Below are positions 11,581-26,744 of a stretch of DNA of 64,000 bases, one piece after another. Location of the stretch: the NCBI GenBank assembly GCA_030035585.1, contig CM057469.1:33758501-33822500 (forward strand), read 5' to 3'. The translations under genes were made by a program, and so were the position numbers. A model generated the notes under the pieces. That model did no database searches. It saw only the letters and a program-made list of their open reading frames with translations, and was not told the DNA's origin. Numbering within the stretch: position 1 is the stretch's first letter; every line of letters starts with the position of its first letter. The DNA comes from Dugong dugon (lineage: Eukaryota > Chordata > Mammalia > Sirenia > Dugongidae).

Positions 11581-13112
11581 TTGTTTTTAAACACTGTAAT
11601 GTTTAAAACCAAATAGGGCCCTGTCCCACCCTAGTGGTGATGTGACATCTTAGGCCAAGTCTATATGCCAAGTTAGCCTGATCATTTGCCATTGAACCAT
11701 TTACAAGGCAATTAATTCTTTTCGTCTTTCAGATAAAGAAAGAAACTGTTGTGGGTTTTTCTTCTCATTTAATTCTCTAAGCGATGGCTGGCATGAGGCT
11801 TAGTGACCGAGGGATTCAAAGCAGCCACTGTAATGTTGGATCTAATTGATGGTGTTGTCTAGCTCCCTACAGTAACTGGGCTCCTTGCTCTACTCTGAAT
11901 TCTCTGCTTCCCATTTTCACTGACTGTATTTCTCTTTCCAAATTTCTTTGCAATATTTTCCATGGGAAAAGAACTGAACATTCAAATAAATATTATTTCT
12001 GGAACTCAGTTTTCGCAAGAGATAGTACCTCTGGTCAACAAGGACACACATATCTAAATCAACACAACTATGGGACTTGGGTGGGGAAACAGTGACATTT
12101 TTCATTTGGACAGCCATTCCTTATCTAAACTTATTAAATGGTGAGCAAAATTGTTTTTTGTAGACTTTTCCCAACCATTAGTGCCAAAGCAAACACATGG
12201 AGTCAGGACCCGTGTTGAGCTGTTGCAGTAATAGAAGTGCAAGTATGTCTAGATGGGGAAAATAGATTTGGAAGCAGTACTACTTCTGTCTACTTTCAGG
12301 GGGCACGCACCCTAGTGACGTGGAAATAGCACCCTAGGCCTGGCCAGAGCCATCCTTGAACTGGGGAACACCCACAGAACGAACTCAGGACTCCTGAAAG
12401 TTTGCAATTTTAAATAAGGATACTTTATTCCAATTTATATGACTACTGATGAATTTTCATTGAAAAAGTATGTCCTGGAATAAAATGAATTAAGCCAATT
12501 TAATTCCTTAAACAATTTCTATGAGGTATAGTGAAATGATTTTTGTTTTCTTAAAATTAATTAACAAAACATTTTCCATAATTTTCATCAGGATAAGTTC
12601 ATTTCCATTTAAATTTTATAATGAAGAGCTGATTAATTGATTTGTTTTTGTTTGCATCAAATTTTACTGATTATAACTTCTGCCACCGAGAATTTTTGTT
12701 TATGGCCAGGTTCAAAGCTTTCTTTCTTTCTTTTTCTTCTGTGGTCAAGTCCAAAATCCCAAGCTCAAAATTTGCAGACCTAAATTTTGCCAACAGACTT
12801 TTTCAAAAATAAATTTTCAGTTGGTGGCTATGTTTGTAATGTGCAGTTCTATCCATTGTCAGAATAGGTTATGTGGGCTATTTCTACCTGTAATATTCAT
12901 CATGAATTGGATAGAATATGTTATCTAACTTTTTGCATCATTATGTTCATAATTCTCTGGAAAGTAATCCCTCCATACAGGAATGGGATAATAAAATTAT
13001 ACATGAAGTAAATGCTGTAAATATAGTAGATGTTTCTAATACTGATTTTAAATAAAAGGACAATATGCAAGCATAGGTCTATTGCCTCTGTCATTGACAA
13101 CATGAATTAACA
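11581..13112. other. Intergenic, AT-rich, nothing recognised
   Basis: Low-complexity T/A stretches and no convincing exon. Short (tttc)n at about 12,718-12,740. Confidence 0.4.
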
Positions 13113-13120
13113 GAGTAGAA

Positions 13121-13348
13121 TATGGGTCAGCAAACTTTTTCTGTAAAGGGCCAGATAGTAAACGCTTTAGGCTTTGAGAGTTATACAGTCTCTGTCACAA
13201 CTACTCAACTCTGCTGTTACAACATGAAAGCAGCCATAGAATAGATAATACATAAACCAATGGGCATAGCTGTGTTGCAATAAACTTTATTTACAAAAGC
13301 AGAAGGTGATTCAGATTTGGCCCACAGGTTGTAGTTTGCTAACCCCTG
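13121..13348. mobile_element. Non-autonomous hAT (Charlie-like) DNA transposon
   Basis: Terminal inverted repeats are visible: gggtcagcaaact at the left (13,124) and agtttgctaacccc at the right (to 13,346). The interior (ctgtaaagggccagatagta, aataaactttatttacaaaa, tttggcccacagg) matches a common mammalian MER-type hAT element. Diverged 8-bp flanks (gagtagaa and gaatagat, 6 of 8 matching) fit a hAT target-site duplication. Confidence 0.8.
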
Positions 13349-13356
13349 GAATAGAT

Positions 13357-15960
13357 GAATACTAACTCTATTATTTGTTTTATAAAACAATCCTTTACTT
13401 GATAGGACTGACCATGAATACTATAAATTAGAGACCTCCTGGAATGCATAGTAGAAAAGATTTTATTTTCACCCAGTTTTTCAGGATCCCAGCTATCATA
13501 TAAAGCACTGTACACCACAAGGTGTATACCATCAGGGTTTACAGAGCTTTCTTAGAGAAGCTCAACACTCTGCAGAGTTAAATTAAGAACAGTAAATCTT
13601 GAAGAGAATAGATAAAGTGAAGGTAACTGTATTCCTATCTTGTTGAAACTGGAGGCAGAGCATTCACTCAGACCTATATCACACAGAGTTAATTATGGAT
13701 GAGGCATAAAATCAGAACTAACAGCAAAGCATGACACTAACATTGTTATTCATTGAAGGTCTAGAGTCATTAACCTCATCTGGACATAGTCGAAAATTCT
13801 CAACTTAATTGAAAATGTGTTACCCTCTACATTTCGTTGCTCCCTTAAAAGCAAAAGCAGCTAAAAAAAAAGAAAAGAAAAGAAAAGAAAAGTGAAAAAG
13901 GAAAACCCATTACAAAGAGCCTGAAATTCTACAGGAAATAGATTGTTCTCAGTGGGATTGAATTCTTGAAGAATGCCTCTGGGAGGGAATAAAGGATGTG
14001 CTATTTAGGAATGTTTTCAGCTGCACATAATTGTCTGAAAATTCTACTAAGTGTGCATATACAGGTGGAAGTCCAAAGATAGGTGATTGTTAGCACTGGT
14101 TTAGCAGCTCTATATGCCAATCAAAAACCCAGGCTTTTTCTGTCATTCCACCCTATCATTCTGAGTTGTTGGCCCCTTGTCCTTAAAGTTGATTGCCTCA
14201 AGGTTGCAATATGACTGCTCTGTCTCCAGACATACATCAACACTTGAGGCAGGAAGAATGGGTAAGTCTGAGCCACTGACTCTGCCAACAAAAGGAAAGC
14301 AAAAGCACTCTCAGAATCCCTCAATAGATTTCTGTTCATGTCTCACTGGCCAAAACCATCTTTTGTGACTAATGACTCAGGAGGAGATAGAATAGCAAGT
14401 ATTTAGTTCTCTCTATTTTTATGAATGAGTGGAGAAAGGAGAAAGGTGTTGGGAATTTAGATGTGGGTCAGCACCCAACGGTGTTTGGCATAAAGCTTAT
14501 TACCACTTTTCACAAGAACCGGGAACTGGATTCACTAGTTATATCAGCTAATGTTGAAATTGATAGAAACAAACAGCCCACTTCTTACTTAGACACCTGC
14601 AACTGATGACCATTGGGCAGCCATAACCACCAAAACATGCTCCAATGACAAAATTTCTCAGAATGTTGTAATGTGTTCTCAGAGGAATTTATCTCAAATC
14701 ATTGTTCCCCTCCAGCCTGTGGTTTTGCTGCATCTGAGTGAGCAGCCACCTCTCCATCAGGCAACCGCCACATAGAACAAACAGCCCACAGGATGGGGTC
14801 CACGGCTTTCCATATTGTCAAAAAGGGCTAACCAAAGACCCACATTCCTCCTGATGAAATTGGGGTGCTGGGACTCTTTTGTGTGAGGCAATTGAGAAAG
14901 CTCTCTCTGTATTTGGGTGTTCTTTATTGGAAAGAAATGGGCTTCTTCTTAAAGTGCCATTTTATAAACCAAGAGCCCCAAGGGCCAGCTCTTGCTCTCT
15001 TTGCCAAGATGAGCACCAGTGAGAATGTGGTGTGGCTTAAGCCTCCTTGGAATGCTGGGCAAGCATCCTAGTTATAAGAAGAAAAACTCAAAAGTTTGTG
15101 GCTGATCATGGGATGTGGCACGGGACCACATTTTCCTCTGCTCCTGTCTCCCTGGTTCCAGTAACCTATGTGCCTGATGGCCACAAGGCTCGCACCAGGC
15201 ATGCTCATGTGGTGACAGTTCTGATCCAGGCAGAAGCAAGTCCCCAGAGAAACAATCAGTTTTGTCCTAACAGGAAGAATGGAAATTCAGTTCCTGTGTC
15301 CACCCAGTTTCCTACATCCACCTGACTGGAGAGCCCTCTATTTTCCTGATTTACTTGTGTGTGCCACATCGCTAGTTGGTTGGACAGAAGATCAGAAAGT
15401 AGGAGTTCTCGTTTAAGTCACCCACCCCTCATCTTTGTAACCACAATAAAGTGCACTGGACCCCAAAGGAGGCCGGCCTAGGGCAATCTGAGGGACTCCA
15501 GGTGTCCCTACTCTGCTCGCTCCAGACATATGGCTGGGTTCCAGTGATCCAGTTTTGAGCCATGGTTTACTCAGTTCCTATAGTAAGCATTTATTTTCAT
15601 CAATAGCTATTTTCTTAACCACAGATAAACTCTGTGCCTGCCTTCCATTAATGGAGTGAACACACAGGTGGTTAGTGCATATGAGAAAGAAAGTCATCCT
15701 AAACCTGAGAGGGCCTGGACTTTGTAATCTGTTGGAGTGATTTCTCCTTCTGAGAATAATTTATCTTCATAATAAAATGCTCTATCAATTTTCTAATTAA
15801 TTTTAATGAGCTGAAAAGCCTCCCATAGAAAACCCACCCAGCTGACTGTCAGCCATGGGAGTTGATTAAAGCCCTTTAAACAATCTTGCAAAAAGTCCAA
15901 GCAGACATTCTTTATGATATCCAGTCTAACAATGATTATTTCCTTATTCTGTTTTCCAAT
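13357..15960. other. Intergenic; (AAAAG)n microsatellite at 13,862-13,893
   Basis: Holds a short purine microsatellite of aaaag units. The rest has no gene or repeat that I can name with confidence. Short open frames near 14,200-15,300 lack splice context. Confidence 0.4.
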
Positions 15961-15980
15961 AACATGTCTTTACCAGGAGA

Positions 15981-17459
15981 GGCTGAGCCAACATGGTGCT
16001 GTAGACAAAAGCAGCATGCCATCCCTCCACAGCAAAGACCTGAAAAACTAAGTAAAACAGAGACAAACGTCAATCCTGGAACCCTAAGCATCAAATGAAG
16101 AGATAAAGAACTTGACTAAACATGGAATAGCATAAGAAATGGACAGAGAACAGACAGCAAGGAGAGTTATGAGCAGAGGTCCCGTATAAGCTAATGCAGT
16201 ATGGATCCACCATCTTGGATTCCTGTCAGAGACTGGTGGACAAGGAGTACGAGAAAGCAGATTCACAGAGCTCCCAGCAGGAGACGGAGCACCCAGTAAC
16301 CAGTGAAACATGTTTTCCGACACCCCCACCATGCCTCTCCCTGCTCAGCCTTCATAGCTTCCTGGATGGCTGATCTGAGGCTTTTCAGTAGGCTGATTCC
16401 TGGCTTCCCAGAGGGCCGATTAGCTGCTTCCCAGCTGGCCAATTCACTGCTTCCTGGCAGGCCCAGCTGGGGCTTCCCTGTGGGCCATGACAGTGGCACG
16501 GGAGGCATCGGTTCCTTGCCTCACAGATTTGCCCCACCCACACTGGTCAGCTTCTCCACTGCCATTTCTTTGTTGCTGGTGTTGCTTTTTTCAGCCTCTT
16601 TTGGTTTCCCCCTCCTCCTTTCTCTAGAGCACCTGACTCTGTGTGCCATCTTTACTTCTTGACAGGCTGTGAAGTGCTGCTCAGTTGGGGAACAGCTTCC
16701 CTGGTCCCAGTTGCCACACTGGTAGGATCTCAGGGGGCTTTTTGTTTGTTTTCTCTTTCTTTTTTCCTTTTTATTTTTCTTCATTTCTCAGTTTCTCATC
16801 TCTTTCTACTTACCTTCTTTTCCTGTCTCCTGAATACCTGGGGCTGTGTATCATCTCCACCCCTTCTAGCTGGGCTGTACTGCACAGCTTGGTAGCCACT
16901 TCCCTGGGTCTGTGCAGCCACGTCAGTGGGATCCCTGGGGGCATTTTAAAAAAATTATTTTAAATTTAATTTATATTTTTTCCTTTTAGTTTTTCTTCAT
17001 TTCTCAGTTTCTTCTCTCTCCACTCCAATGGCAGACTCCCTCAGCACTTTTTTTATTTTATTTTTTGCTCCTGTTTCTCTCTCCTCTTTTCTTTTCCATA
17101 CCCAATCTAGCTACAAACGTCACAACCTCTCTTCTGCCTATCTGCACCATGTGCTGATCATTACACTCCCGAGCAGCACAGGCAAGGCCTACTGAAATCT
17201 TTTCCTGCACTGACCACTGGCTCACCTTGTCGGAACCAGTAAGTGCCTCAAACAACACATCCCACCTCTTCCCCTTCAGCTAGACCTGCCCTGCTGCACC
17301 ATAGCTGAATGACTGGCCCTGCCCATTGGACAAGGAGGTGAAAAATATTGTGTCCACAGACGATGAAACAACAAAGAACGCACAGCCTGCCTGCTCAGAC
17401 ATAACCAAATAAAATAAAAAAGCAGGATGAAACAAACAAATCTACAATCAATAAAAGAA
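15981..17459 (+). promoter_or_regulatory. L1 5' UTR / internal promoter region
   Basis: It begins ggctgagccaacatggtgct, resembling the start of mammalian L1 5' UTRs (gccaagatggc-type). The interior contains a 23-bp tandem array (16,339-16,499) and two imperfect copies of a roughly 205-base pyrimidine-rich unit (about 16,590-17,015). L1 5' UTRs act as internal RNA polymerase II promoters, so these repeats may have been promoter parts. That role is inference. Confidence 0.75.
16339..16499 (+). repeat. 23-bp tandem repeat array, 7 units
   Basis: Seven consecutive 23-base units start at 16,339, 16,362, 16,385, 16,408, 16,431, 16,454 and 16,477. Most end in cttc and share ggc at unit positions 7-9, with gatt or a related four bases after it. 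Spacing is exact although the units are diverged. Since 23 is not a multiple of three, this is not a coding repeat. Confidence 0.85.
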
Positions 17460-18470
17460 GAAAATAAGTACTGAATGCCCCAAAGACAGCAGACAATATC
17501 AAAACACATAAAAAAAACAGGATGGGATGGTACCAGTAGGTGTCCAAAATAAAACACCAGAAGAAGAAAAGGCACTTGAACTACCTGATAGGGAACTCAA
17601 ATTTCTAATATTCAGAGCTATCTAAGAGTTGAAGCAAAAATCAGATAAAAATGAGGAAAAAGTAGACAAATTCATGGAAAATACAAACAAAAAATGGAAG
17701 ACTTCAGGAAAATAATACAGGAACAAAATGCCAAAAAAATTCACAAGTTGAAATCATACAAAAACAACAACTAGAAATCCAAAAGATAAACAGCAAGATT
17801 TCACAAACGGACAGTGTCATAGAAGGGCTGAGGAGCAGGTTTGAAATAGTAGAAGACAGGGTCAGTGAAATTGAAGACAAACACTTGGATACACATTTAT
17901 TTGAGGAAAAATCAGAAAAAAGAACAAAGAAAAATGAAGAAACCCTAAGAATTATGTGGGATACAATCAAAAACAAAAATTTATGAGTGATCCAGATTCC
18001 AGAACAGGAGGAGAAAATGGAAAACACAGAGAGGATCATTGAAGAACTGCTGACAGAAAAAGTCCCTAATATCATGAAAGATGAAAAGCTGACTATCCAA
18101 AAACCTCAACAAACCCCATATAGGATAGATCCCAACAGAAAATCACCAAGGCATATCATAATCACACTCACTAAACTCAAAGACAAACAAAGAATCCTGA
18201 GAACAGCTTGAGAAAAACAAAAAGTCACATACAGAGGGGAAACAATAAGACTAAGCTCTGATTATTTGGCAGAAACCATGCAGGCAAGAAGGCAGTGGAC
18301 GACATATATAAAACCTTGAAAGAAAACAATTGCCAACCAAGAATAATATATCCTGCAAAGCTCTCCTTCAGATATGATGGTGAAATTAGGACATGTCCAG
18401 ATAAACAGAAATTAAGGGACTATGTAAAAACCAAACCAAACTTAAACAAGAATTATTAAAGGGAGTCCTT
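17460..18470 (+). pseudogene. L1 ORF1 (ORF1p) remnant
   Basis: ORF1 encodes the RNA-binding chaperone of the L1 particle. Recognisable pieces across several frames are an N-terminal charged coiled-coil region (NEEKVDKFMENTNKKW), the segment before and within the RRM (IPEQEEKMENTERIIEEL, NIMKDEKLTIQKPQQTP, SPRHIIITLTKLKDKQRIL) and the C-terminal domain (VTYRGETIRLSSDYLAETMQ, ARRQW, ILYPAKLSFRYDGEI). Stops after TIKNKNL (about 17,982) and after RILRTA (about 18,210), plus frameshifts, disable it. The start is uncertain because the N-terminus is degraded. Confidence 0.8.
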
Positions 18471-18946
18471 TGGTTTGAGAACAAACAACATCAGATGACA
18501 GCCTGAATCTAGTATGCAAGATTGCATCAGCCAGATACCAACCTAGGAAATGAACTATCAAGGACTATCCAAAACCAAAAGATTTACAAAAGGGAACCAG
18601 AGAGGTTAATCTGCAAATGACAACAATGTCAGAACAATAAAAGAGGGAATAAATGATGTAGGTATAGAACTTTCTAATGGAGAGGAAGGCAAGGTGATAC
18701 CAAGTAATAATAGACTGGCTCAAACATAGGAAGATAAGGGTAAATTTCAAAGTAACCATAAAGAAAGTTAACAAACTTACTCATCAAAATAAAGAAGAAA
18801 AACATAAAGTCTTGGTAAAAACAAAATCTACAAACGCAAAAGAAATGAAAAAAAAAATCCACAAACGTAAAGGATTCAGCACAAAAGAGTAAGAAGAGCA
18901 AAGAAATCATCGGCACCACAAAAAAAAAAAAAAACAACACTACAAA
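18471..18946 (+). other. L1 ORF1-ORF2 spacer
   Basis: An A-rich stretch of about 475 bases separates the two ORFs. It contains short phrases similar to the spacer of old L1M/HAL1-type elements, as also seen in the fragment at 62,100-62,600, and a pure A run just before the ORF2 start. It is long compared with the roughly 60-base spacer of human L1. Confidence 0.6.
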
Positions 18947-22735
<3,789 letters not shown>

Positions 22736-23065
22736 GATCACTACTATAAAAACTCATGAAAAGGTTTACACACAAAAAGAAACAATCTTTGATGGTTATG
22801 AGGTAGGGGAGGGTTGCGAGTGGAAAAACACTAAATAAACAATAGGTAAGTGGTAACTTTAGTGAAGGGTAAGACAGTACACAATACTGGCGAGGCCAGC
22901 ACAACTTGTTCAGGGTAAGGTCATGGGAGCTCCGTGGAGAAGTCCGAACTCCATTAGGGAACGAATTACTGGGCTGAGGGGAGTGGGGACGATGGTATCA
23001 GGAAACATCTAGCTCAACTGGCATAACATAAAAAGCAAAAAAAAAAAAAAAAAGCAAAACAAAAA
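22736..23065 (+). repeat. L1 short 3' UTR and poly-A tail
   Basis: A 300-base 3' UTR homologous to only the first third of the 3' UTR at 4,948-6,063, ending in an A-rich tail interrupted by gc. The target-site duplication follows at 23,066. Confidence 0.82.
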
Positions 23066-23254
23066 AACATGTCCTCATCAGGAGAGAAACTTTGCACTGG
23101 TTTACTTCAAGGCCTCTCTCCTTGAGACAAGTTTGAAGTAAACTTTGACATGTGTTGTAATCACTGAGAAGTTACTTTAAAATATAATAAAAGATATATA
23201 ATTGTGCAATAGAGATTCTAAGGGCCAAAGGAATTGAGAGAAGAGGTGAATTAC

Positions 23255-24049
23255 TGTCATGTAGGATTTTATCATAAACATAAAGAAAGAAATGCTCAAG
23301 TTTGATGTGTATAAACTAGTTTAGTTTATTGCAAGTTAGTCATGGCAAAGCACGTAAGTATATCCTCAAGATGTTCATTTAGAACTGGAGAATCAGAATT
23401 AACAATTACAGTTACAGTGTTAGTTCAATGGTTGGAGTCCAAATATTTAGACTTCAGGCATTTACCTTTAAGGAGAGGTCTCAGGAGGAAGGCTTGACCA
23501 TAACTTGAACTCGGCAGAGGTCCCTTGCACCTAGAGTCCAGCGTCGGTGATGGCAGGCAGAGCCTCAGCATAAGCCTCTGGTAGGATCTCCTCTTCAGAG
23601 AGTGTCTCAGCCTTCTCTCAGGGAATAAGCAGACATCCAGTGCTTATATATTAATTTCTCACCTTGGCCTCACATGATAAGGGTCATTGTAACGTGAAAG
23701 ACTAGTATGTTACGTCTTCTCCCCAGGGTTAGAGATGAGTTGAATGCCGCATCTTTACTTCAAGGTTTAAAAATTAGGGAGGCTGTTTACCACTTATGTC
23801 TCAAGGCTAGCTTATGAAGACTATATGTTATCACAGTATACAGGGGCAAAGTCGGCTTAAAGGTTGTGTACCAAATTCTTCACATACTTCTATGTTTCTG
23901 TGTCTAAATTCTGAAATTGTCTAGGTTGACATCACATTATAAGTAACTTATGCATCTGTGGCTTAAGATCATTATAGAAGCAATATAACGATGTCATATG
24001 CATATTATAGACGTGGTTTGAGAGCGTTACAAAAAAAGCATACATAACA
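23255..24049 (-). mobile_element. Solo LTR of an endogenous retrovirus-like element
   Basis: A 795-base unit begins tgtcatgt and ends acataaca (TG...CA) and is flanked by a perfect 5-bp direct repeat, attac, at 23,250-23,254 and 24,050-24,054. On the minus strand it shows a TATA-like tatataagc near 23,650 and an AATAAA at 23,325-23,330 in the order expected of U3-R-U5. The 5-bp duplication fits an ERVL-type (class III) origin. No internal viral genes are present, so it is the product of LTR-LTR recombination. The family name is not assigned. Confidence 0.78.
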
Positions 24050-24054
24050 ATTAC

Positions 24055-25492
24055 CAAAGGGCATCATTTGCAGAAGCTAAATGGAGGGCATAGTGGCTGA
24101 GTGGATGGGTGGGGATTGCAAAGGGTAGAAGACAAGAAGGAGAACTTTTGATCTGAGGGCTGCAGGGGTCAAGGCATGAGGTGAAGTGGGCGTGGCCAAC
24201 CTGGTCACAGGGAAGAGTGGGTCTGTGGGTGAACTGAGGGGACTACTGGGTCCTGAATTGGAATGAGTAGGAGCAGTTGGGATGAGGAGGGAACCAGGAA
24301 GAGGAGAGCCCAGCCAATAGGAAATAAGGAGCCAGTGGAAGATTGGTAAGCAGAGCAAGGAATTGAGTGAAGCGGTGTCTAAACCCCTATTTCTTACAGA
24401 GAGGACTAGAAGGAGAGGCGACACACTTGGAGGCCCAAGGGAACCCAGGTACCCAAGTCCACAGAAGAGAGACAGAGCAGGAAACGTCAGTAGATACGGC
24501 CCAGTCCCCAGGCCCCCAACCCCAGACCGTGTTTTCCTTGAGGGGAAAAAAAAAGCTCCTTCAGCTCTATCTCCAGTGCAGGGGTGTGTAGTCACACATT
24601 CCAGGACCTCAGCAGGTGTGATTGTGAGTGAAATTGGGTGTGCACATGTGTGCGACTGTTTTTTCCGGGGAGTGGGTCTGTAGCTCTGTCAGGTGATTAA
24701 AGAAGTGGTGGCACAGAGAGGTTAAGAGCCACTGCTCTGGAGCCTGGCAGGGCCGGCATGTGGCGGGTGGTCGGGAAACAGGTAAGTGTTCAATGAGTAC
24801 AAACCACTGGGTGCTACTAGCCTTTGACCACAGGCAGGGCTGAGGTGACTTGCTGGAAGGAAATGGAGCAAGCTCTGTTTGAAAAATTGAGAGAATAAAC
24901 ACAGCTTATGTGGAAAGACCAGTTGCAGCAAAAGTCAGGCACGGACCAGCAGAGCAGGAGTTGGGGCTGCAAAAAAATAGCTGCTGAGGGAATGAGGCGA
25001 GCCTTTTGTCCCTCACTGGCCTGCTGCCTTTTCTTGGAGAGGTGGTGGCATGGGTGGCTCAGGGACAGGAAGTGTCCGGGCTGCTGCCAGCTGAGCAGTT
25101 CCGAAAGTGCCCAGGATCACCACACAGCCTCCCTCTGCAGGGCCTGCCCAAGTCCAAATTGCCTGCATGGGGGGTAGTTGTTTCAGTGCCTGGGTTTGCA
25201 GGACCCTGGTGGCTTCCGTTGTCGTGGAGGTAGACTCCATGGGCCTCTGCCCGGAAGAGAGATCAGATCCCAATACCTGTATTTACTTCACAAGTAAAAT
25301 TCTGAGGGTTTACAATACACTCATCTTCTTTCCCATTGTCCCTGTTACATCACTCAGACATGCTGTGCTATTTATTTTTATTTAAAGAATATTTGTTGCA
25401 AAAGTAACAGGGTCGTTGTAAAAAAAAAAAAAATCTTGAGAAAAATCTGAAAAGCACAAAGAAGAAAATAAAAGTCCCCTAAGGATCCCTCA
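24055..25492. other. Intergenic, GC-richer, upstream of AGT
   Basis: No interspersed repeat recognised from about 24,060 to 25,370. A 172-codon open frame on the minus strand (24,077-24,595) and shorter ones on the plus strand look like chance frames in GC-rich DNA. A short A run occurs at about 25,420-25,432. Confidence 0.45.
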
Positions 25493-25692
25493 AGGAACCC
25501 TGGCGGTGCAGTGGTTAAGTGATCGCCTGCTAACCGAAAGGTTGACAGTTTGAACTCACTCAACTGCTCTGAGGGAGAAAGACCTGGGATCTGCTTCTGT
25601 AAAGATTACAGCCAAAAAATCCTTATGGGGCAATTCTACTTTGTTACATGGGATCACTATTAATAAGAATCTCATTGACGGCACCCAACAAC
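25493..25692 (+). repeat. AfroSINE, first of a tandem pair
   Basis: Head (ggaaccctggcggtgcagtg), body with agaaagacctgggatctgct, and a degraded tail (gggatcactattaataagaa). It is followed immediately by a second SINE of a different subtype. Confidence 0.88.
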
Positions 25693-25898
25693 AATGGCGC
25701 AAACAGTTTGCAGCTTGGCTACTAGCCGAAAGGTTGAATGTTTGAATCCACCCAGTGGTGCCTCAGAAGAAAGACCTGGAGACCTGGAGATCTACTTCTG
25801 AAAAATCATCCATTGAAAACCCTATGGAGCACAGTTCTACTCTGACACGTATGGGATCACCATGAGTTGGAATCCACTTGGCAGCAATTTTTTTTATA
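25693..25898 (+). repeat. AfroSINE subtype 2, second of a tandem pair
   Basis: This subtype has the body gatctacttctgaaaaatca, ccattgaaaaccctatggag, cacagttctactctgacac, as do the copies at 30,353 and 32,484. Head (caaacagtttgcagcttggc) and tail (gatcaccatgagttggaatc) are present. Confidence 0.88.
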
Positions 25899-25961
25899 AT
25901 CCTGCTATCTAATAACTTTTATTATTTTGGTATGTATTCTTCCCATCTCCTGTCTGTGGGA

Positions 25962-26028
25962 AGCGTGTGTGTGTGTGTGTGTGCATGCGTGTGTGTGTGT
26001 ATCTGGATGTTCCTGTATGTGTGTGTGT
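25962..26028. repeat. (TG)n microsatellite
   Basis: Interrupted GT/TG dinucleotide repeat about 0.9 kb upstream of AGT exon 1, which makes it a likely polymorphic marker. Confidence 0.9.
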
Positions 26029-26049
26029 TAGAGGGGAAGGGCTGACACA

Positions 26050-26284
26050 GACAGGAAACACTCATAGACCCCCTCATCTTTGCCCTTGCGGGCCCCTCTG
26101 ACTGGATTACCCTTCATTACGCACTGGCTCATTCTCTCTACAACTTCAAATTTTTCTTCAAATGTCACCTTCTCAGTAATGTCTACCCTTTCATAACAGC
26201 AACCGCCCCCTCCCTCTGCCATATCCCTAATCCTGGCAGATAGTAGGTTTTCAATAAATATTTGTTGAACCAATGAATGAGTAT
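26050..26284 (+). repeat. L2 3'-end relic
   Basis: Colinear with the L2 3' terminus: aaatgtcaccttctcagtaa, tggcagatagtaggttttca, ataaatatttgttgaaccaa, tgaatgagt. Confidence 0.75.
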
Positions 26285-26510
26285 ATGAGGAAAAGCATAG
26301 GCTTTGGGGACAGACACAACTACATTCCTCGTTTTCCATCTGGGTGACTTTTAGCAACGGATGGAACCTCTCCAGACTCTGTAATCTCTCTCCTGCAAGG
26401 TGGACTTAGTAATATTTGTGTCGCAAATGTGTTGAGAAGACTTATGTACCCGGCACCTATGCACCAGGATGTAGTAGCTGCTCAACAAATGTTAGTTTTT
26501 TTCCTTCTAT
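26285..26510 (+). repeat. MIR SINE relic
   Basis: Shows the MIR core in plus orientation: aggctttggggacagacaca, ccatctgggtgacttttagc, and the end atgtagtagctgctcaacaa. Confidence 0.65.
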
Positions 26511-26695
26511 TTTTAGAGTGGAGAACATAGTTTCCCAATCTCTTTTCTGTTGGTCACCTTTTTTTAAAAGAGGAGCTCCCAGCTCACTCTGGCCCTCCCC
26601 TCACCGCCCACAGACCTCTCAGACGTCTCAGCCTGGCCCCTCCCTCACACTTCCCTGAGGCTCCAGCAAGCCCCAGTCAATGTGCGACTGGAGCC

Positions 26696-26710
26696 TGGAC
26701 AGCTTGTTCT
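26696..26710 (+). promoter_or_regulatory. Candidate glucocorticoid response element in the AGT promoter
   Basis: The 15-mer tggacagcttgttct has the GRE form NNNACANNNTGTTCT with a perfect right half-site. It lies about 220 bases upstream of the likely AGT start. AGT transcription in liver is known to be induced by glucocorticoids, so the placement is sensible. Function is inferred from the motif only. Confidence 0.5.
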
Positions 26711-26744
26711 GTTCAGCTGCGGATTGCACATCGATCACTATGAC

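Noticed and set aside
24077-24595. 172-codon open frame on the minus strand
   Set aside because: Proline/serine-rich chance frame in GC-rich DNA, with no homology or splice context that I recognise.
25962-26028. CRISPR or other spaced repeat array
   Set aside because: It is a simple (TG)n run. No spaced direct repeats typical of CRISPR exist in the window, and the genome is mammalian.
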